DNA of 64,000 nucleotides from UBA4802 sp964509195 (GCA_964509195.1 CAZDWJ010000013.1:26549-90548); one strand, 5' to 3'. Counted from the first letter of the stretch, positions 7,895 to 17,455 are shown. Notes: generated by a model not told the origin, from the sequence alone. Translations and numbers: made by a program.

Positions 7895-10065
7895 ATGAAG
7901 CGTTTTATCAAGAATATTGCGTCAGAACGAGAGTATGTGGTCACACGGGAAAAGGAAATGCCTGTTTCCCAGTACTATGGTGAGGATACATTTAATTTTA
8001 AAGTAATGCGTCAGAAATTACCAGCAAATGTGTGCAAAAAACTGACACGCATTATCAAAGAAGGTGACAAGTTAGATCCTGAAATTGCTGAAACGGTTGC
8101 ACATGCAATGAAGGAATGGGCAATAGAAAAAGGTGCTACACATTTCTGTCACTGGTTCCAGCCTATGACCGGTGCCACAGCAGAAAAGCATGATTCATTT
8201 CTGGAATTTACTGAATACGGTGAAGCAATAGAACGGTTCAGCGCAGAGACACTGGTAANNNNNNNNNNCCTGATGCATCAAGTTTTCCAAGCGGGGGATT
8301 ACGTTCAACATTTGAAGCCCGTGGCTATACCGCATGGGATCCTTCAAGCCCTGCATTCATCTTGCGCAGTGGAATAGGTGCCACGCTATGTATTCCTTCG
8401 GTTTTTCTTTCATACACGGGTGAGGCGCTAGATAAGAAAACGCCACTGCTTCGTTCTATTCATGCAATTAACAACAGTGCACTCAGGGTAATGCGCCTTT
8501 TAGGAAATGATAAAGCATCAAGGGTGATAGCAACAGTGGGTCCAGAGCAGGAATATTTCCTTATTGATATGGATTACTACTACAAACGCCCTGATCTGGT
8601 GCTGGCAGGCAGAGCACTACTTGGAGCTGCACCTACTAAAGGGCAACAGTTAGAAGATCATTACTTTGGCAGCATCAAAGAACGAATATTGTCATATATG
8701 CATGATGTTGAAGAAGAACTTTATAAGCTGGGTATACCGGCAAAGACGCGGCACAATGAGGTTGCACCAAGCCAGTATGAGATAGCTCCGATATTTGAGG
8801 AAGCAAACATAGCTGTTGACCATAACCATTTAGTAATGGAAACACTCAAACGTGTTGCCCAGAAACACCGTTTGGCTGCACTTTTGCACGAAAAGCCGTT
8901 TGCTGGCATTAACGGTTCGGGCAAACACTGTAACTGGTCATTGTCAGATAATTTGGGCAACAACCTGCTTAATCCAGGACACTCTCCACAGGATAATGTT
9001 CAATTTTTAGTATTTTTAACAGCAACAATTAGGGCTGTGTACTATCATGCTGATTTGTTACGTGCGTCAGTTGCTTCCAGTGGTAATGATCATCGTTTAG
9101 GAGCAAATGAAGCGCCGCCAGCAATTATTTCAGTATTTTTAGGTGAACAACTTACAAAGATTCTTAATGATATTGAGCAGGGTGTTATTAGCAAGGCAAC
9201 TAATAAAGCCATTATTGATTTAGGGCTCTCAACACTGCCAGTTTTGAGTAAAGATAACACAGACCGCAACCGTACCTCACCATTTGCATTTACCGGTAAC
9301 AAATTTGAATTCAGGGCTGTTGGCTCTTCACAGTCGATTGCGTTCCCGGTTACTATTCTGAATACTATCGTTGCTGAAAGCTTAGATGTTCTGGCAGATA
9401 AAATTGAAACCAAAGGCGGAGATGTTCGCCAGGCAGCAATTGATGTGATTCGTGATGAAATAAAGAAAATTAAACCAGTGCTTTTTATGGGTGACAATTA
9501 CTCAAAAGAGTGGGAAGAGGAAGCAGCACGAAGAGGATTGCCTAACAAAAAAGTTACAGTTGAGTCATTGCCGGATCTTGTAACAGATAAGGCAATCATG
9601 CTTTTTGAAAAATATAAAGTACTCTCTACTGTTGAGCTTGAAGCGCGTTATAACATACGACTGGAGAGGTATATTAAAGAAATGGATATTGAAGCAAAGA
9701 CAATGCTTGACATGGTGCGCACAAAGATTATACCGGCAACAATGCGGTACCAAAGTTCAGTTGCTTCATCATGTATGCGTATGATTGACTTGCTTGGTGA
9801 AAAAGCATCGGTTGATGCACAAAAAAATCTATGTGCAACAATAACAACGCTCAACAATGATGTAATAAAAGAAGCAGATATGCTTGATGAATTGATTGCA
9901 AAGGCCGCTGATATTCACGATGAGCTTGAAAAAGCAAAATTCTATGCCTATACAATAAAAGATCAGATGAATGTACTACGGGCTAAAGCTGATATGCTGG
10001 AAATACATACTAGCGACGACCTGTGGCCATTCCCACGCTTCTGGGAGATGCTGTTTATATCGTAA
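7895..10065 (+). CDS. glnN: Type III glutamine synthetase, interrupted by an assembly gap
   Basis: One gene of about 720 aa split by ten Ns at 8259-8268. The part before the gap has MPVSQYYGEDTFN and HFCHWFQPMTGATAEKHDSF; the part after reads in another frame as PDASSFPSGGLRSTFEARGY, which runs on without a break into the downstream frame. These are successive conserved blocks of GlnN, so the frame change is an artefact of gap length (a length of 8 rather than 10 would restore frame and give the usual Gly-Glu before PDASSFP). Later catalytic blocks include EQEYFLID, TRHNEVAPSQYEIAP and NGSGKHCNWS. The length, about 700 aa, distinguishes GlnN from GlnA. It makes glutamine from glutamate and ammonium and feeds the upstream glutamate synthase. 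Start chosen with GAGAGG about 8 nt upstream. Confidence 0.93.
8259..8268. other. Scaffold gap (10 N) inside glnN
   Basis: A run of exactly ten Ns, the usual placeholder for a gap of unknown size. Reading frame logic in glnN implies a true length of 2 modulo 3, most simply 8 bases. Confidence 0.97.
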
Positions 10066-10076
10066 AATTCTTAATA

Positions 10077-10104
10077 ATGTGGGGCGTAACCATACGCCCC
10101 ACAT
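10077..10104. terminator. Bidirectional hairpin terminator between glnN and the HDAC-like gene
   Basis: A perfect 12-bp stem (ATGTGGGGCGTA, 10077-10088, with 10093-10104) and a 4-nt loop ACCA, located between the convergent stop codons at 10065 and 10109. Short T/A-rich tracts lie on both sides. Confidence 0.8.
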
Positions 10105-10108
10105 TTAT

Positions 10109-11416
10109 CTAATACAATACATACTTTTTATTTCTTCTATCTATCAACTGTACGTATTTATATCTGTCGCCCCCAAGGGCATTTTCTAGAAGACGGTAGC
10201 CTTCCTTCTGACACCTGTCACACGCATCAAGCGGAATTTCAATACCTAAGCATAATGGATTAACCGTTGAAGTCGTTTCAATTTTAAGCACTCCACGGCA
10301 TTCTTCACATACCATAATCGATTCTAACTGCATCTCGCGTATATTGTCGGTGTCGTAATAAATTTCTTTTTTACGTACGTCATAATTGCCTGGCATTAGC
10401 TTGAATGAAGGTTTTTTACATTCTTCATAGCGTTTCATTACCTGGTCGCATAGCCGCTTTATATATTTGGTTATCTCTTTATCCTGTGTAAGATCTTTCT
10501 GTGAATAATCAGGTTCACGCACATATGAATAATCCAGACCTGCCATTGCAAGCGTTATACCCAGATTCACATACGGCAGTGCTCCCTGAATAGAGTAACC
10601 ACCTTCAAGCACTGCTATGTCAGCATTGAGCATTTCAGTGAGTTTAGCATACCCTAATGCAGAAAAATTCATGTTGGTAATGGGATCAGAGTAGTGGTTA
10701 TCCTGCCCTGCAGAATTAATAATCAGATCTGGCTTAAAATCTTTTAAAATAGGCAGCACCACACGCTCCATTGCAAGCAAAAAACCTTCATCAGAGGTGT
10801 TGGGTGGCAGAGGGATGTTAATGGTAGAACCCAATGCGTTTGGTCCTCCCAGCTCATGGATGGCGCCTGTTCCCGGATACAGTGTGCGCCCATCCTGATG
10901 CATGGATATGTACAGAACATCTTTGTCATGCCAGTAAATGTCCTGTGTACCATCACCGTGGTGGCAATCAGTGTCAACTATCGCAATTTTTTTTACAGGA
11001 TAGTGTTCGCGAATATATTCCACCATAACAGCTTCAATGTTAATATTGCAAAAACCGCGTGCTCCGTGAACCACCTTCATAGCATGGTGTCCAGGTGGAC
11101 GTACCAGTGCAAAAGATTTGTGTACAGTTTTGGTTAGTACTAGCTCTGCAGCCTTTATTGTTCCACCGGCAGATATTAAATGCGATTCAGTAGTTACTTT
11201 TGCAACATCGGGGAAGCAAAAATGCGTGCGCATGATGTCATCATAGCTTGCAATATCAGGCTTATACTGATAAATGCCATCAATGTCAAATACGCCTTCT
11301 TCATTGAGCTGGTCAAGAGTGTACAGTAACCGTTCCTCGCGCTCAGGATGCAGTGGATGTATTGCCCAGTCAAATGCAGGGAAAAATACAACACCCAATG
11401 TTGACTTTGCTTTCAT
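10109..11416 (-). CDS. Histone deacetylase-fold protein with C-terminal zinc-ribbon-like extension
   Basis: The protein is 435 aa. The start at 11416 overlaps the upstream stop by four bases (ATGA); an in-frame ATG at 11437 would overlap by 25. The arginase/deacetylase core has the charge-relay and zinc-site blocks RPPGHHAM, VDTDCHHGDGTQDIY and NSAGQDNHYSDP, as in bacterial AcuC/AphA/class II-like deacetylases that act on acetylated lysines, polyamines or small amides. A C-terminal addition carries two CxxC pairs (about residues 370/373 and 399/402), spaced like a zinc ribbon and followed by a basic tail. This is not part of the standard fold. It is the last gene of a LemA-TPM-TPM-HyuA-HDAC operon. 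The substrate is unknown. Confidence 0.85.
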   Translation of the reverse strand: MKAKSTLGVVFFPAFDWAIHPLHPEREERLLYTLDQLNEEGVFDIDGIYQYKPDIASYDDIMRTHFCFPDVAKVTTESHLISAGGTIKAAELVLTKTVHKSFALVRPPGHHAMKVVHGARGFCNINIEAVMVEYIREHYPVKKIAIVDTDCHHGDGTQDIYWHDKDVLYISMHQDGRTLYPGTGAIHELGGPNALGSTINIPLPPNTSDEGFLLAMERVVLPILKDFKPDLIINSAGQDNHYSDPITNMNFSALGYAKLTEMLNADIAVLEGGYSIQGALPYVNLGITLAMAGLDYSYVREPDYSQKDLTQDKEITKYIKRLCDQVMKRYEECKKPSFKLMPGNYDVRKKEIYYDTDNIREMQLESIMVCEECRGVLKIETTSTVNPLCLGIEIPLDACDRCQKEGYRLLENALGGDRYKYVQLIDRRNKKYVLY

Positions 11417-13083
11417 ATTTTTAGTATTTCCCTGCATTGATGTAGAATTCCGGGTTTTACCTGGCAGTGTACGCGGATATTTTTACCGGTTGTTTCAAAC
11501 CCATCTACCATATTGAATGAATAGACCTGTAAAATTTCAATTTCACGTTCTTTCTCATCAACGCCAATTGATTCTAAGTACTGCATCATATAATTGGTTG
11601 CATCCTCTACAGCGTTGTCAACATCGTAGCTTTGTGGTATGCGGATGTTGACATTAAGGTTTGGTACAAGTAGGCGACAACGCTGTGTATCAGCAAACAG
11701 TTCAATATCAACAGTAGTGCGTGCTACTGCTGCACCAATAGCATTTGCCACCTCACAGTACTGTGGTATCTTAACGTTCCATCCAAAACGGTGAGCAATG
11801 AGATCTGCAAGTGGTTTTGCCGGGCCGCCAATAAGGTAGATAGTTTTTGGCGTAAGCACTTTTCCCTTAAGAAATTCATGAATAGTGTACACAGGTCTGG
11901 AATTCACCTCCTGTATCATCGCGGTGACTTCATTATGTATGACATCCAGGGCGTAGTCAATTGCCTGTCTGGCTATAGTTTGAGCAGGCATTCCAGATTT
12001 TTTTTCAAGAGCAGATATCCCTTCCTTGGAGCGTGCAGTGTCCTTGAAATGTATTGTCCCAATAACATTAAGCGCATCAATGATTGTTGGGTTTTGACCG
12101 CCTTCGGCCATTGACATACCTAAGCGCTGTGGACCGGCAGTAACCGTAGTGCCATCCACCTTTATAGCTGAGTCCCCACCAATACCTATTGACTTTGTTT
12201 TAAGTGAACGCACCAGCGTATTATGGCTGTTAAGCCGTATGCCATCCTTTTCAATCAATGGGGCGCCATCAGCAAAGATGGCTATATCACAGGAGGTGCC
12301 ACCAATATCAAGCATCACTGCGTCTTCAGTAATATTGCACAGCGCCATGGTGCCAATCACGCTTGCGGCAGGCCCTGATAGGATTGATTCCACAGGGACA
12401 GAGCGGGACACGTGCAGCGGGATAGTTCCTCCATCAGCTTTAAGTATATTAACCGGAGCTATCACCCCAAAAGCTTTAAGGCTTTCTTCTATAGCATAAG
12501 AAAATTTATTGTACAGGCGCCATGCCGCTGCGTTGTAGTATGCTGTTGCAATACGTCGTGGGAAGTTGAGATTACCGGATAGGGTGTGCCCCACACTGAT
12601 AAAGTCGGCATCGGCAATTTTTTGCCGTATATACTGTTCGTGAACGGGATTACGGGTTGAAAATTTTGAAACAACTGCAAATACTTTTATGCCTTTCTTG
12701 CGACATCTCTTTATGGCTTTTTCAAGCTGGTGTATGTTGAGCAGAGTTATTTCAGTGCCTCTGTGATCAATCTGGCCGTCGATGATATAGTAATGTGTGC
12801 CAATTGAGTAGTGTGAAGGATTAATGCCAGGGCCGCCTGATACAAATATGCCCACTTCTTCGCATTTATTTTCAATAATTGCATTGGTGGTAAGTGTAGT
12901 GCTTAAATTAACGCGCTTGATGTGTGAAGGATCAATTCCTGATAGAACATTCTGAAATGCCTTGTTGATACATTCTAAAAGGTTGTGGTGTGTAGTTAAA
13001 ACTTTAGTGTGTGCAACAACGCCCGACTTATGTATAATTACAGCGTCAGTATGAGTTCCACCTACATCAAGTCCTAAGTACAT
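11413..13083 (-). CDS. Hydantoinase/oxoprolinase family protein (HyuA-like)
   Basis: The protein is 556 aa; ATG at 13083 chosen (GGTGAT about 6 nt upstream), although a GTG at 13092 giving a GTGA overlap with the preceding stop is possible. The N-terminus LGLDVGGTHTDAVI is the actin-like ATPase phosphate-binding loop of HyuA / acetone carboxylase beta / 5-oxoprolinase. Further blocks are LSTTLTTNAI, ADGGTIPL, LSGPAASVIG, MLDIGGTSCDIAI (second phosphate loop) and IGIGGDSAI. The usual partner HyuB subunit is not in the window, so whether it has ATP-dependent lactamase activity is uncertain. It overlaps the downstream deacetylase-like gene by four bases, which suggests joint action on an amide or lactam compound (inference). 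Confidence 0.85.
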   Translation of the reverse strand: MYLGLDVGGTHTDAVIIHKSGVVAHTKVLTTHHNLLECINKAFQNVLSGIDPSHIKRVNLSTTLTTNAIIENKCEEVGIFVSGGPGINPSHYSIGTHYYIIDGQIDHRGTEITLLNIHQLEKAIKRCRKKGIKVFAVVSKFSTRNPVHEQYIRQKIADADFISVGHTLSGNLNFPRRIATAYYNAAAWRLYNKFSYAIEESLKAFGVIAPVNILKADGGTIPLHVSRSVPVESILSGPAASVIGTMALCNITEDAVMLDIGGTSCDIAIFADGAPLIEKDGIRLNSHNTLVRSLKTKSIGIGGDSAIKVDGTTVTAGPQRLGMSMAEGGQNPTIIDALNVIGTIHFKDTARSKEGISALEKKSGMPAQTIARQAIDYALDVIHNEVTAMIQEVNSRPVYTIHEFLKGKVLTPKTIYLIGGPAKPLADLIAHRFGWNVKIPQYCEVANAIGAAVARTTVDIELFADTQRCRLLVPNLNVNIRIPQSYDVDNAVEDATNYMMQYLESIGVDEKEREIEILQVYSFNMVDGFETTGKNIRVHCQVKPGILHQCREILKI

Positions 13084-13088
13084 ACTTA

Positions 13089-13919
13089 TCACCAGCTTCC
13101 AGATGCACCACCGCCGCCAAAACTGCCGCCACCGCCACTAAAACCACCACCCGATGAAAAACTCCTGCCCGAAGAAAAACCTCCGCCGGAATATCCACCG
13201 CCTCCGTGTGGCAAAGATGCAATGATGATGCCAGCAATAAAGCCTATCACAGCTAACATCACTAGTGCAGGAAAACCAAACCCAAAGAAAGCACCTGTAA
13301 TGGGAAGCACTATCGCGCCAATTATTGCGCTTATAAAGCGCCCAAATGCACTGATAAACATCATGACAATAAATGCAATCCAGATAAATGTGGCATAGTC
13401 AGGTGCAGCTTTTTGCGGCTTTAGGCTGTTTGCATCAAATTTACCTTTTACAATGTCAACGATTGCGTCAACGGCTTTTGAAATGCCGGCATCGTAATCG
13501 CCATTTTTAAATTCAGGGATAATAATATAATCAATGATTCTGCCAGCAAGAAGGTCGGTTAGGGTTTCTTCTAAGCCTTTGCCAACCTCAATGCGCACCT
13601 TGCGGTTATCACGCGCAACTAAGATAATCACGCCATTATCCAATCCCTTTTGCCCAATCTTCCATTTTTCGGCAAGTCGTATTGAGTAGCTTTCAATATC
13701 TTCATGGCCAATAGAAGGTACTGTTGCTACCACCACTTGTGTTGAATCTTCTTTTTCAAGTTGAGTCAATTTTACTTCTATATCTGCTTCAACAGAATCT
13801 GAAAGTATATTGGCATAGTCATTAACGTGCGCTTTTAATGGTGGTATATCAACAATCTCCTGGGCAAAGACTCCGGAAACTATCGCACAGGCTACACAAA
13901 GTGTTGCAAGCAGTCTCAT
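13089..13919 (-). CDS. Exported TPM-domain protein with glycine-rich tail (YgcG-like)
   Basis: The protein is 276 aa, with a signal peptide at residues 1-19 ending AQE. The TPM domain follows (about 25-160): VNDYANILSD, then TQVVVATVPSIGHEDIESYS, then NGVIILVARDNRKVRIEVG, the typical blocks of the TPM_phosphatase/YgcG family. A transmembrane segment pair lies at about 178-235, and the last 35 residues are SGGG/FSGGG repeats as in YgcG proteins. The family is regularly encoded beside LemA, as here, and has been linked to envelope or photosystem maintenance. Its biochemical role in bacteria is unsettled. It overlaps the upstream TPM gene by four bases. Confidence 0.88.
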   Translation of the reverse strand: MRLLATLCVACAIVSGVFAQEIVDIPPLKAHVNDYANILSDSVEADIEVKLTQLEKEDSTQVVVATVPSIGHEDIESYSIRLAEKWKIGQKGLDNGVIILVARDNRKVRIEVGKGLEETLTDLLAGRIIDYIIIPEFKNGDYDAGISKAVDAIVDIVKGKFDANSLKPQKAAPDYATFIWIAFIVMMFISAFGRFISAIIGAIVLPITGAFFGFGFPALVMLAVIGFIAGIIIASLPHGGGGYSGGGFSSGRSFSSGGGFSGGGGSFGGGGASGSW

Positions 13920-14575
13920 TGATTATCACCAATTATTATATTTTTAAGCTCATCTACGTCATCTGCCCTGCAGGGATATTCTTTTGCAAGTCGTGTAGCT
14001 ATTGTTTCAATGGCTGTGCATAAAGCTGGCACAAACTGCTTTTGCTTTATTCCATCAATAATTATCTTTACACAGCCCTGCCAGAATTCAGGTTCAATCT
14101 TTTTATGTGCGTCTTCATCAGCAAGTATCCACACCTTCTTTTCCAGAAGCGTTATGTACACCAGCACACCGTTTTTGTCGGCAGTTTTATACAGGCCATT
14201 TTTGTAAAATGCCGTAATAGCAGCTTCACGCACTTCTGCTTCCACTTCGCGGGGGTTTAGAAAAAGGCGTGTTAAAAAAATACTTTTGGCGATAGTTACT
14301 TTAAAAATGAGAAACAGCAGAGAGAAAAGCACAATAAAAATCCACAGATTGTCTCTGTGAAAGTAAAAAAGCGGTGCTATGTAGTAGGTAAGCGCAATAG
14401 CAAACGGAAGCGAAAGTAGTGCTGATGCATATATGCTTGCAAGCGGGTAATGATAGCTTGCGTTAACAATCATTGGGACTATCTCTGCTGATGTTTTTTT
14501 CTCAGCTTTCTTCACCGCATCAATGATGCACTGAGCATCCGACTGAAAGACAATTTTGGCAACAAGATCTTTCAT
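13916..14575 (-). CDS. Second TPM-domain membrane protein
   Basis: The protein is 219 aa. The N-terminal 30 residues (AQCIIDAVKKAEKKTSAEIV) begin the TPM fold, two hydrophobic segments at about 48-70 and 75-95 interrupt it, and the second half continues with AAITAFYKNGLYKTADKNG and VLVYITLLEKKVWILADE. This form, without signal peptide or glycine tail, commonly sits between LemA and a YgcG-like gene. No convincing Shine-Dalgarno is seen; the upstream 13 bases hold one GGCGATAGTTACC motif copy (14577-14588 region). It is probably translated by coupling with lemA. Confidence 0.82.
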   Translation of the reverse strand: MKDLVAKIVFQSDAQCIIDAVKKAEKKTSAEIVPMIVNASYHYPLASIYASALLSLPFAIALTYYIAPLFYFHRDNLWIFIVLFSLLFLIFKVTIAKSIFLTRLFLNPREVEAEVREAAITAFYKNGLYKTADKNGVLVYITLLEKKVWILADEDAHKKIEPEFWQGCVKIIIDGIKQKQFVPALCTAIETIATRLAKEYPCRADDVDELKNIIIGDNQ

Positions 14576-14588
14576 TGGTAACTATCGC

Positions 14589-15176
14589 CTACTCAAATGA
14601 AACTTTGGGTGCTTGCTTTGCACCCTCTTCAGCTTTGAAGTACTCTTTACGCTCCAGGTGAAGCAGAAGGCTGTTGGTTATGTTGTACGGAAAAATTCTG
14701 ATTGATGAATTAAATTCCTTCACCGCTTCGTTGTAGCGCTGGCGTGCCACGTTTATGCGGTTTTCGGTACCTTCAAGCTGGTGCATAAGATCGGCAAAGT
14801 GTGCATCAGCTTTTAGGTTAGGGTAGCGTTCAATAACTACCATGAGGCGTGCCAGTGCGCTGGAAAGCTCACCCTGAGCAGCCTGAAATTTTGCAATAGC
14901 TTCAGGGTTGCTTAAATCTTTGGGCGATAGTTGAACCGAAGTAGCCTTTGCCCGCGCTTCAATGACGGCCTGCAGTGTCTGCTTTTCATGCGCCGCATAG
15001 CCCTTAACAGTGGCCACCAGGTTTGGGATAAGGTCAGCCCTTCGCTGCAGTGCCGATTCAAGATCGCCGTATGCTTTAAACACTTCTTCTTCCTGCATCT
15101 GAAGCTTGTTATATCCGCATCCTGTAAATGCTATCAGCGCAATAATAAGTGGGAGTATGTAGGAAATTTTTTTCAT
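14589..15176 (-). CDS. lemA: LemA family lipoprotein
   Basis: The protein is 195 aa, starting at 15176 because GGAGG is just upstream; the longer open frame (to 15260) has no ribosome site. The N-terminus is a lipoprotein signal, with lipobox FTGC at about residues 18-21. The body is the alpha-helical LemA fold: EEEVFKAYGDLESALQRRAD, LIPNLVATVKGYAAHE, LKADAHFADLMHQLEGTENR and INVARQRYNEAVKEFN are near-signature blocks. It is the first gene of the five-gene minus-strand operon. The final helix is shortened compared with some homologues, but the protein is within normal length. Confidence 0.93.
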   Translation of the reverse strand: MKKISYILPLIIALIAFTGCGYNKLQMQEEEVFKAYGDLESALQRRADLIPNLVATVKGYAAHEKQTLQAVIEARAKATSVQLSPKDLSNPEAIAKFQAAQGELSSALARLMVVIERYPNLKADAHFADLMHQLEGTENRINVARQRYNEAVKEFNSSIRIFPYNITNSLLLHLERKEYFKAEEGAKQAPKVSFE

Positions 15177-15297
15177 AAAACCTCCGGATTGAAAATTAAA
15201 TAGTGTAAACGATGCTAAATTTGTATCAAAACAACTTTTGAGATAGCTCCATTTGTACATGATTTAGAAAACTACCAAAAGAAACAACAGAAAAAAA

Positions 15298-15326
15298 AAG
15301 GTACACATCAAAGAAAAGAATGTCAA
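15298..15326 (-). promoter_or_regulatory. Candidate promoter of the lemA operon
   Basis: On the minus strand a perfect TTGACA (15321-15326), a 17-nt spacer and TACCTT (15298-15303). It would give a leader of about 115 nt. The -10 match is weak. Confidence 0.3.
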
Positions 15327-15561
15327 GAATAAAAAATGATTTATTAAGGAAAGTGATAAGTGCACACTTTACATTCAGTGTTCATCCGAGTGATGTAATA
15401 CAACCCAGCTAACATAGAATACAAAAAGGAAAAAAGGAAAATGAAAGCAAAAAAATCAGCATAACTCTGCGCATTCATCGATCACAGCATGAGCTTATCC
15501 ATACATTACCCATAATACACAAATGAAATCTTAGAATAGTATATTTTAGATTGCATATGCA

Positions 15562-15976
15562 ATCAGGAAAGATAGTGCTCTATTTCTCGTATTAAAGTAT
15601 CAAAATCATCTATGCCGTGAATGATGTTATCTATCAATAGTGAGTCATCTGTTATCCAGTAGCGGTGAATAAGGCTGTTTCTAAAATCAAAAAAGGGTTT
15701 AATTTTTTAAAAAGATTGTCTGAAATTATATCGTTTTCTTTAGCTTTAATTATAGTATCAATATAATCTGAAACTGCTATCCCTTTATGTCGTGCCAATA
15801 TATGGTGCAATATGTTGGAAATTGCTTCAGCTATCTCGATTAATATGTATTTAGCAGCTTTCATGGGGATAGAATTGGGGACAAGCTCGTGGTTATCTAT
15901 AAGCACACGAAGTTCAGTGGAATTTTTTTTTGATTTCAAAGAGGTAGCTTTTTATTTTAGTGGTGTCAATTTTCAC
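15562..15976 (-). pseudogene. HepT-like (HEPN, MNT/HEPN toxin-antitoxin) gene with two homopolymer frameshifts
   Basis: Reading across frames gives a normal HepT of about 137 aa: GTG start at 15976 overlapping the MNT stop (GTGA), then MKIDTTKIKSYLFEI, AKYILIEIAEAISNILHH, and the toxin signature RNSLIHRYW (R-N-x3-H-x-Y) near the end, finishing EIEHYLS at 15562. Two single-base indels break it: one at the T9 run 15923-15931 (one base too many) and one at the A6 run 15689-15694 (one base too few). The longest intact piece is 15652-15939, and the catalytic RNxxxH motif is out of frame with it. The HEPN RNase would therefore not be made. Sequencing error is possible but no other gene in the window shows it. 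Confidence 0.75.
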
Positions 15977-16370
15977 GATAATACCTCGGCAATTAATCCT
16001 TCGCATTCTCTGTATTTTAAAGAATAACGTTCCATAAAATCTGCCCGTATATAAGGATTTTTGTCAACAAGCACTATCCCTTTATCAAATACATTTTAAG
16101 ATAAAGAAGTGAGAACAGGTTTCCATTGTAAGGGATTTGGTTAATTATGCGAATATCAAATGTATCGGCAGGTATGCCGGTGTTAGTGTATAGTTCATAT
16201 TTTAAATCGGATGACAGTTCAAATGGATTTTGATAATCAGTAGCATAAACAGCAATATCAATATCATTATATGTATCAGAATTAGCTGCCGAACCATAAA
16301 GGTAGGAAAACACAACGTGTGGGTTGAGTTCCAGTATTTTTTTAACTTTGTGTAATATTTTAGAAATCAT
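15973..16370 (-). pseudogene. MntA-like nucleotidyltransferase antitoxin, frameshifted
   Basis: The intact part (ATG at 16370) has the minimal nucleotidyltransferase motif GSAANSDTYNDIDIAV (G-S-x10-D-x-D), as in MntA, the antitoxin that AMPylates HepT. The frame ends at 16074, but the usual C-terminus (NVFDKGIVLVDKNPYIRADF ... LIAEVLS) continues in the next frame to the TGA at 15973. One extra A in the AAAA run near 16093-16096 would restore it. Its partner HepT immediately downstream is also frameshifted, so the whole module appears dead. Confidence 0.75.
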
Positions 16371-16766
16371 GAGTAAAGTTTTCCTGCAATTACAATAACA
16401 AGTAAAAAACTACAAAATTTTATGAAAAAATCAAGAATTATTATAAAAGATGGCTCAAATAAGTTTTTCTCTCCACAATATAAAGCACACTTAACCAGAA
16501 GAAAAATGTATCATGTTTAGATTGCAGAGTACACAGATAAAAAGAGTGAAAGGGAAGTTCGGTGAAATCTCCTAATCTCAGTGTGCTTTGGGCCAGATAA
16601 AATATGTATCGCATAGAGGACTGCATAGAAGTGTACAAAAACTATGGCAAATTATGCTTTCAAATTTGTAATTTCTTATTACATTGAAGGGTAAGAAATT
16701 GATAAAATTATGTAAGTGTAGATTGTAATGAACTATCATACACTATTCAATAGGAATTTAAAAATC
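16371..16766. other. Intergenic region between two MNT modules
   Basis: About 400 bp with no convincing gene; the open frame on the minus strand at 16441-16638 lacks a ribosome site and recognisable features. The region holds a perfect inverted repeat AATTTCTTA / TAAGAAATT (16670-16678 and 16692-16700, 13-nt spacer), placed where an operator for the rightward MNT module would be. Confidence 0.4.
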
Positions 16767-17115
16767 ATGAAAATGGGTACAATTGAAGAAAGAAAAGTAT
16801 TATTGAATGTAGAATTAAAGAAAATTATTGATATTCTGGTACGTGAATATGTCCCTGAAAAAGTAATACTATTTGGTTCTATGGCGCACGGTAATATACA
16901 TGAATATAGTGATATAGATTTATTGTTCATAAAAAAACCACCAACGCCCTATCAATAGAATAATGGAAGTAACGCAAATTATTAATCCATCATTAGGGGT
17001 TGATTTGTTTGTGTATACTCCTGAAGAATTTGAAATTATGATAACTAAAAAATATACTTTTATGTATAGTATTATTAAAAATGGCAAAATAATTTATGAA
17101 AAAAGAAACAGCTAA
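16767..17115 (+). pseudogene. Second MNT-type nucleotidyltransferase, frameshifted at a poly-A run
   Basis: The N-terminal part reads MKMGTIEERK, then VPEKVILFGSMAHG and HEYSDIDLLFI: again G-S-x9-D-x-D. After FIK the frame runs into a stop at 16958, while another frame carries the expected continuation (RPINRIMEVTQI, then GVDLFVYTPEEFE, then IIKNGKIIYEKRNS) to the TAA at 17113-17115. Removal of one A from the A7 run at about 16930-16938 joins the two. The start is uncertain: ATGs at 16728, 16767 and 16773 are all in frame and none has a clear ribosome site. It belongs with the HEPN remnant that follows. Confidence 0.7.
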
Positions 17116-17146
17116 ATGGATCAAAATTGCCACTGAAGAATTATAG
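17096..17146 (+). pseudogene. N-terminal stub of a HEPN-domain protein
   Basis: A 16-codon frame MKKETAKWIKIATEEL ending in TAG at 17144. This is how HEPN toxin partners of MNT antitoxins usually begin (Lys/Glu-rich first helix with Trp), and it overlaps the restored MNT frame by 20 bases, as in functional modules. Nothing recognisable follows, so the rest of the HEPN domain has been lost. Confidence 0.5.
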
Positions 17147-17455
17147 ATCTCATAATATACTGGATTTTAAATACATTATTATCCTTATACCTATTAGCCC
17201 GCACTCTGCGAGAAGAAAAAGAAATATCACGGCAACACAGAGAAAAAATTAAAAAAATTTTTAATTTTTTGCTACATACGCGTTTTTTATATAAACGTGA
17301 TTATGAGATGTATTGAGTAATTAATTCAGGCGTGGCTATTTTTGCATTATTGACGTGTTTATCTCAGTAAATCTGCAAAAATATAGCGCTACATCTGTAA
17401 TGCTTGACATTTCATAGTAATCGTGATATCATTCTATTTGGAAGGAGATAAAAAA
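17147..17455. other. Intergenic region with a degraded CGCAGAG-repeat fragment
   Basis: An AT-rich stretch of 309 bp. Near 17215-17250 it contains AAATATCACGGCAACACAGAG, shown here in part as ATATCACG and CACAGAG, which resembles the left arm of the palindromic repeat at 18139 and 22118. No gene or clear promoter was seen. Confidence 0.35.

Noticed and set aside
7895..10065. Two separate glutamine synthetase genes
   Set aside because: The two open frames are consecutive blocks of one GlnN protein, and the frame change falls exactly at the 10-N gap.
16441..16638. Minus-strand 65-aa open frame
   Set aside because: No ribosome site, no recognisable composition, and it lies among decaying genes and AT-rich sequence.
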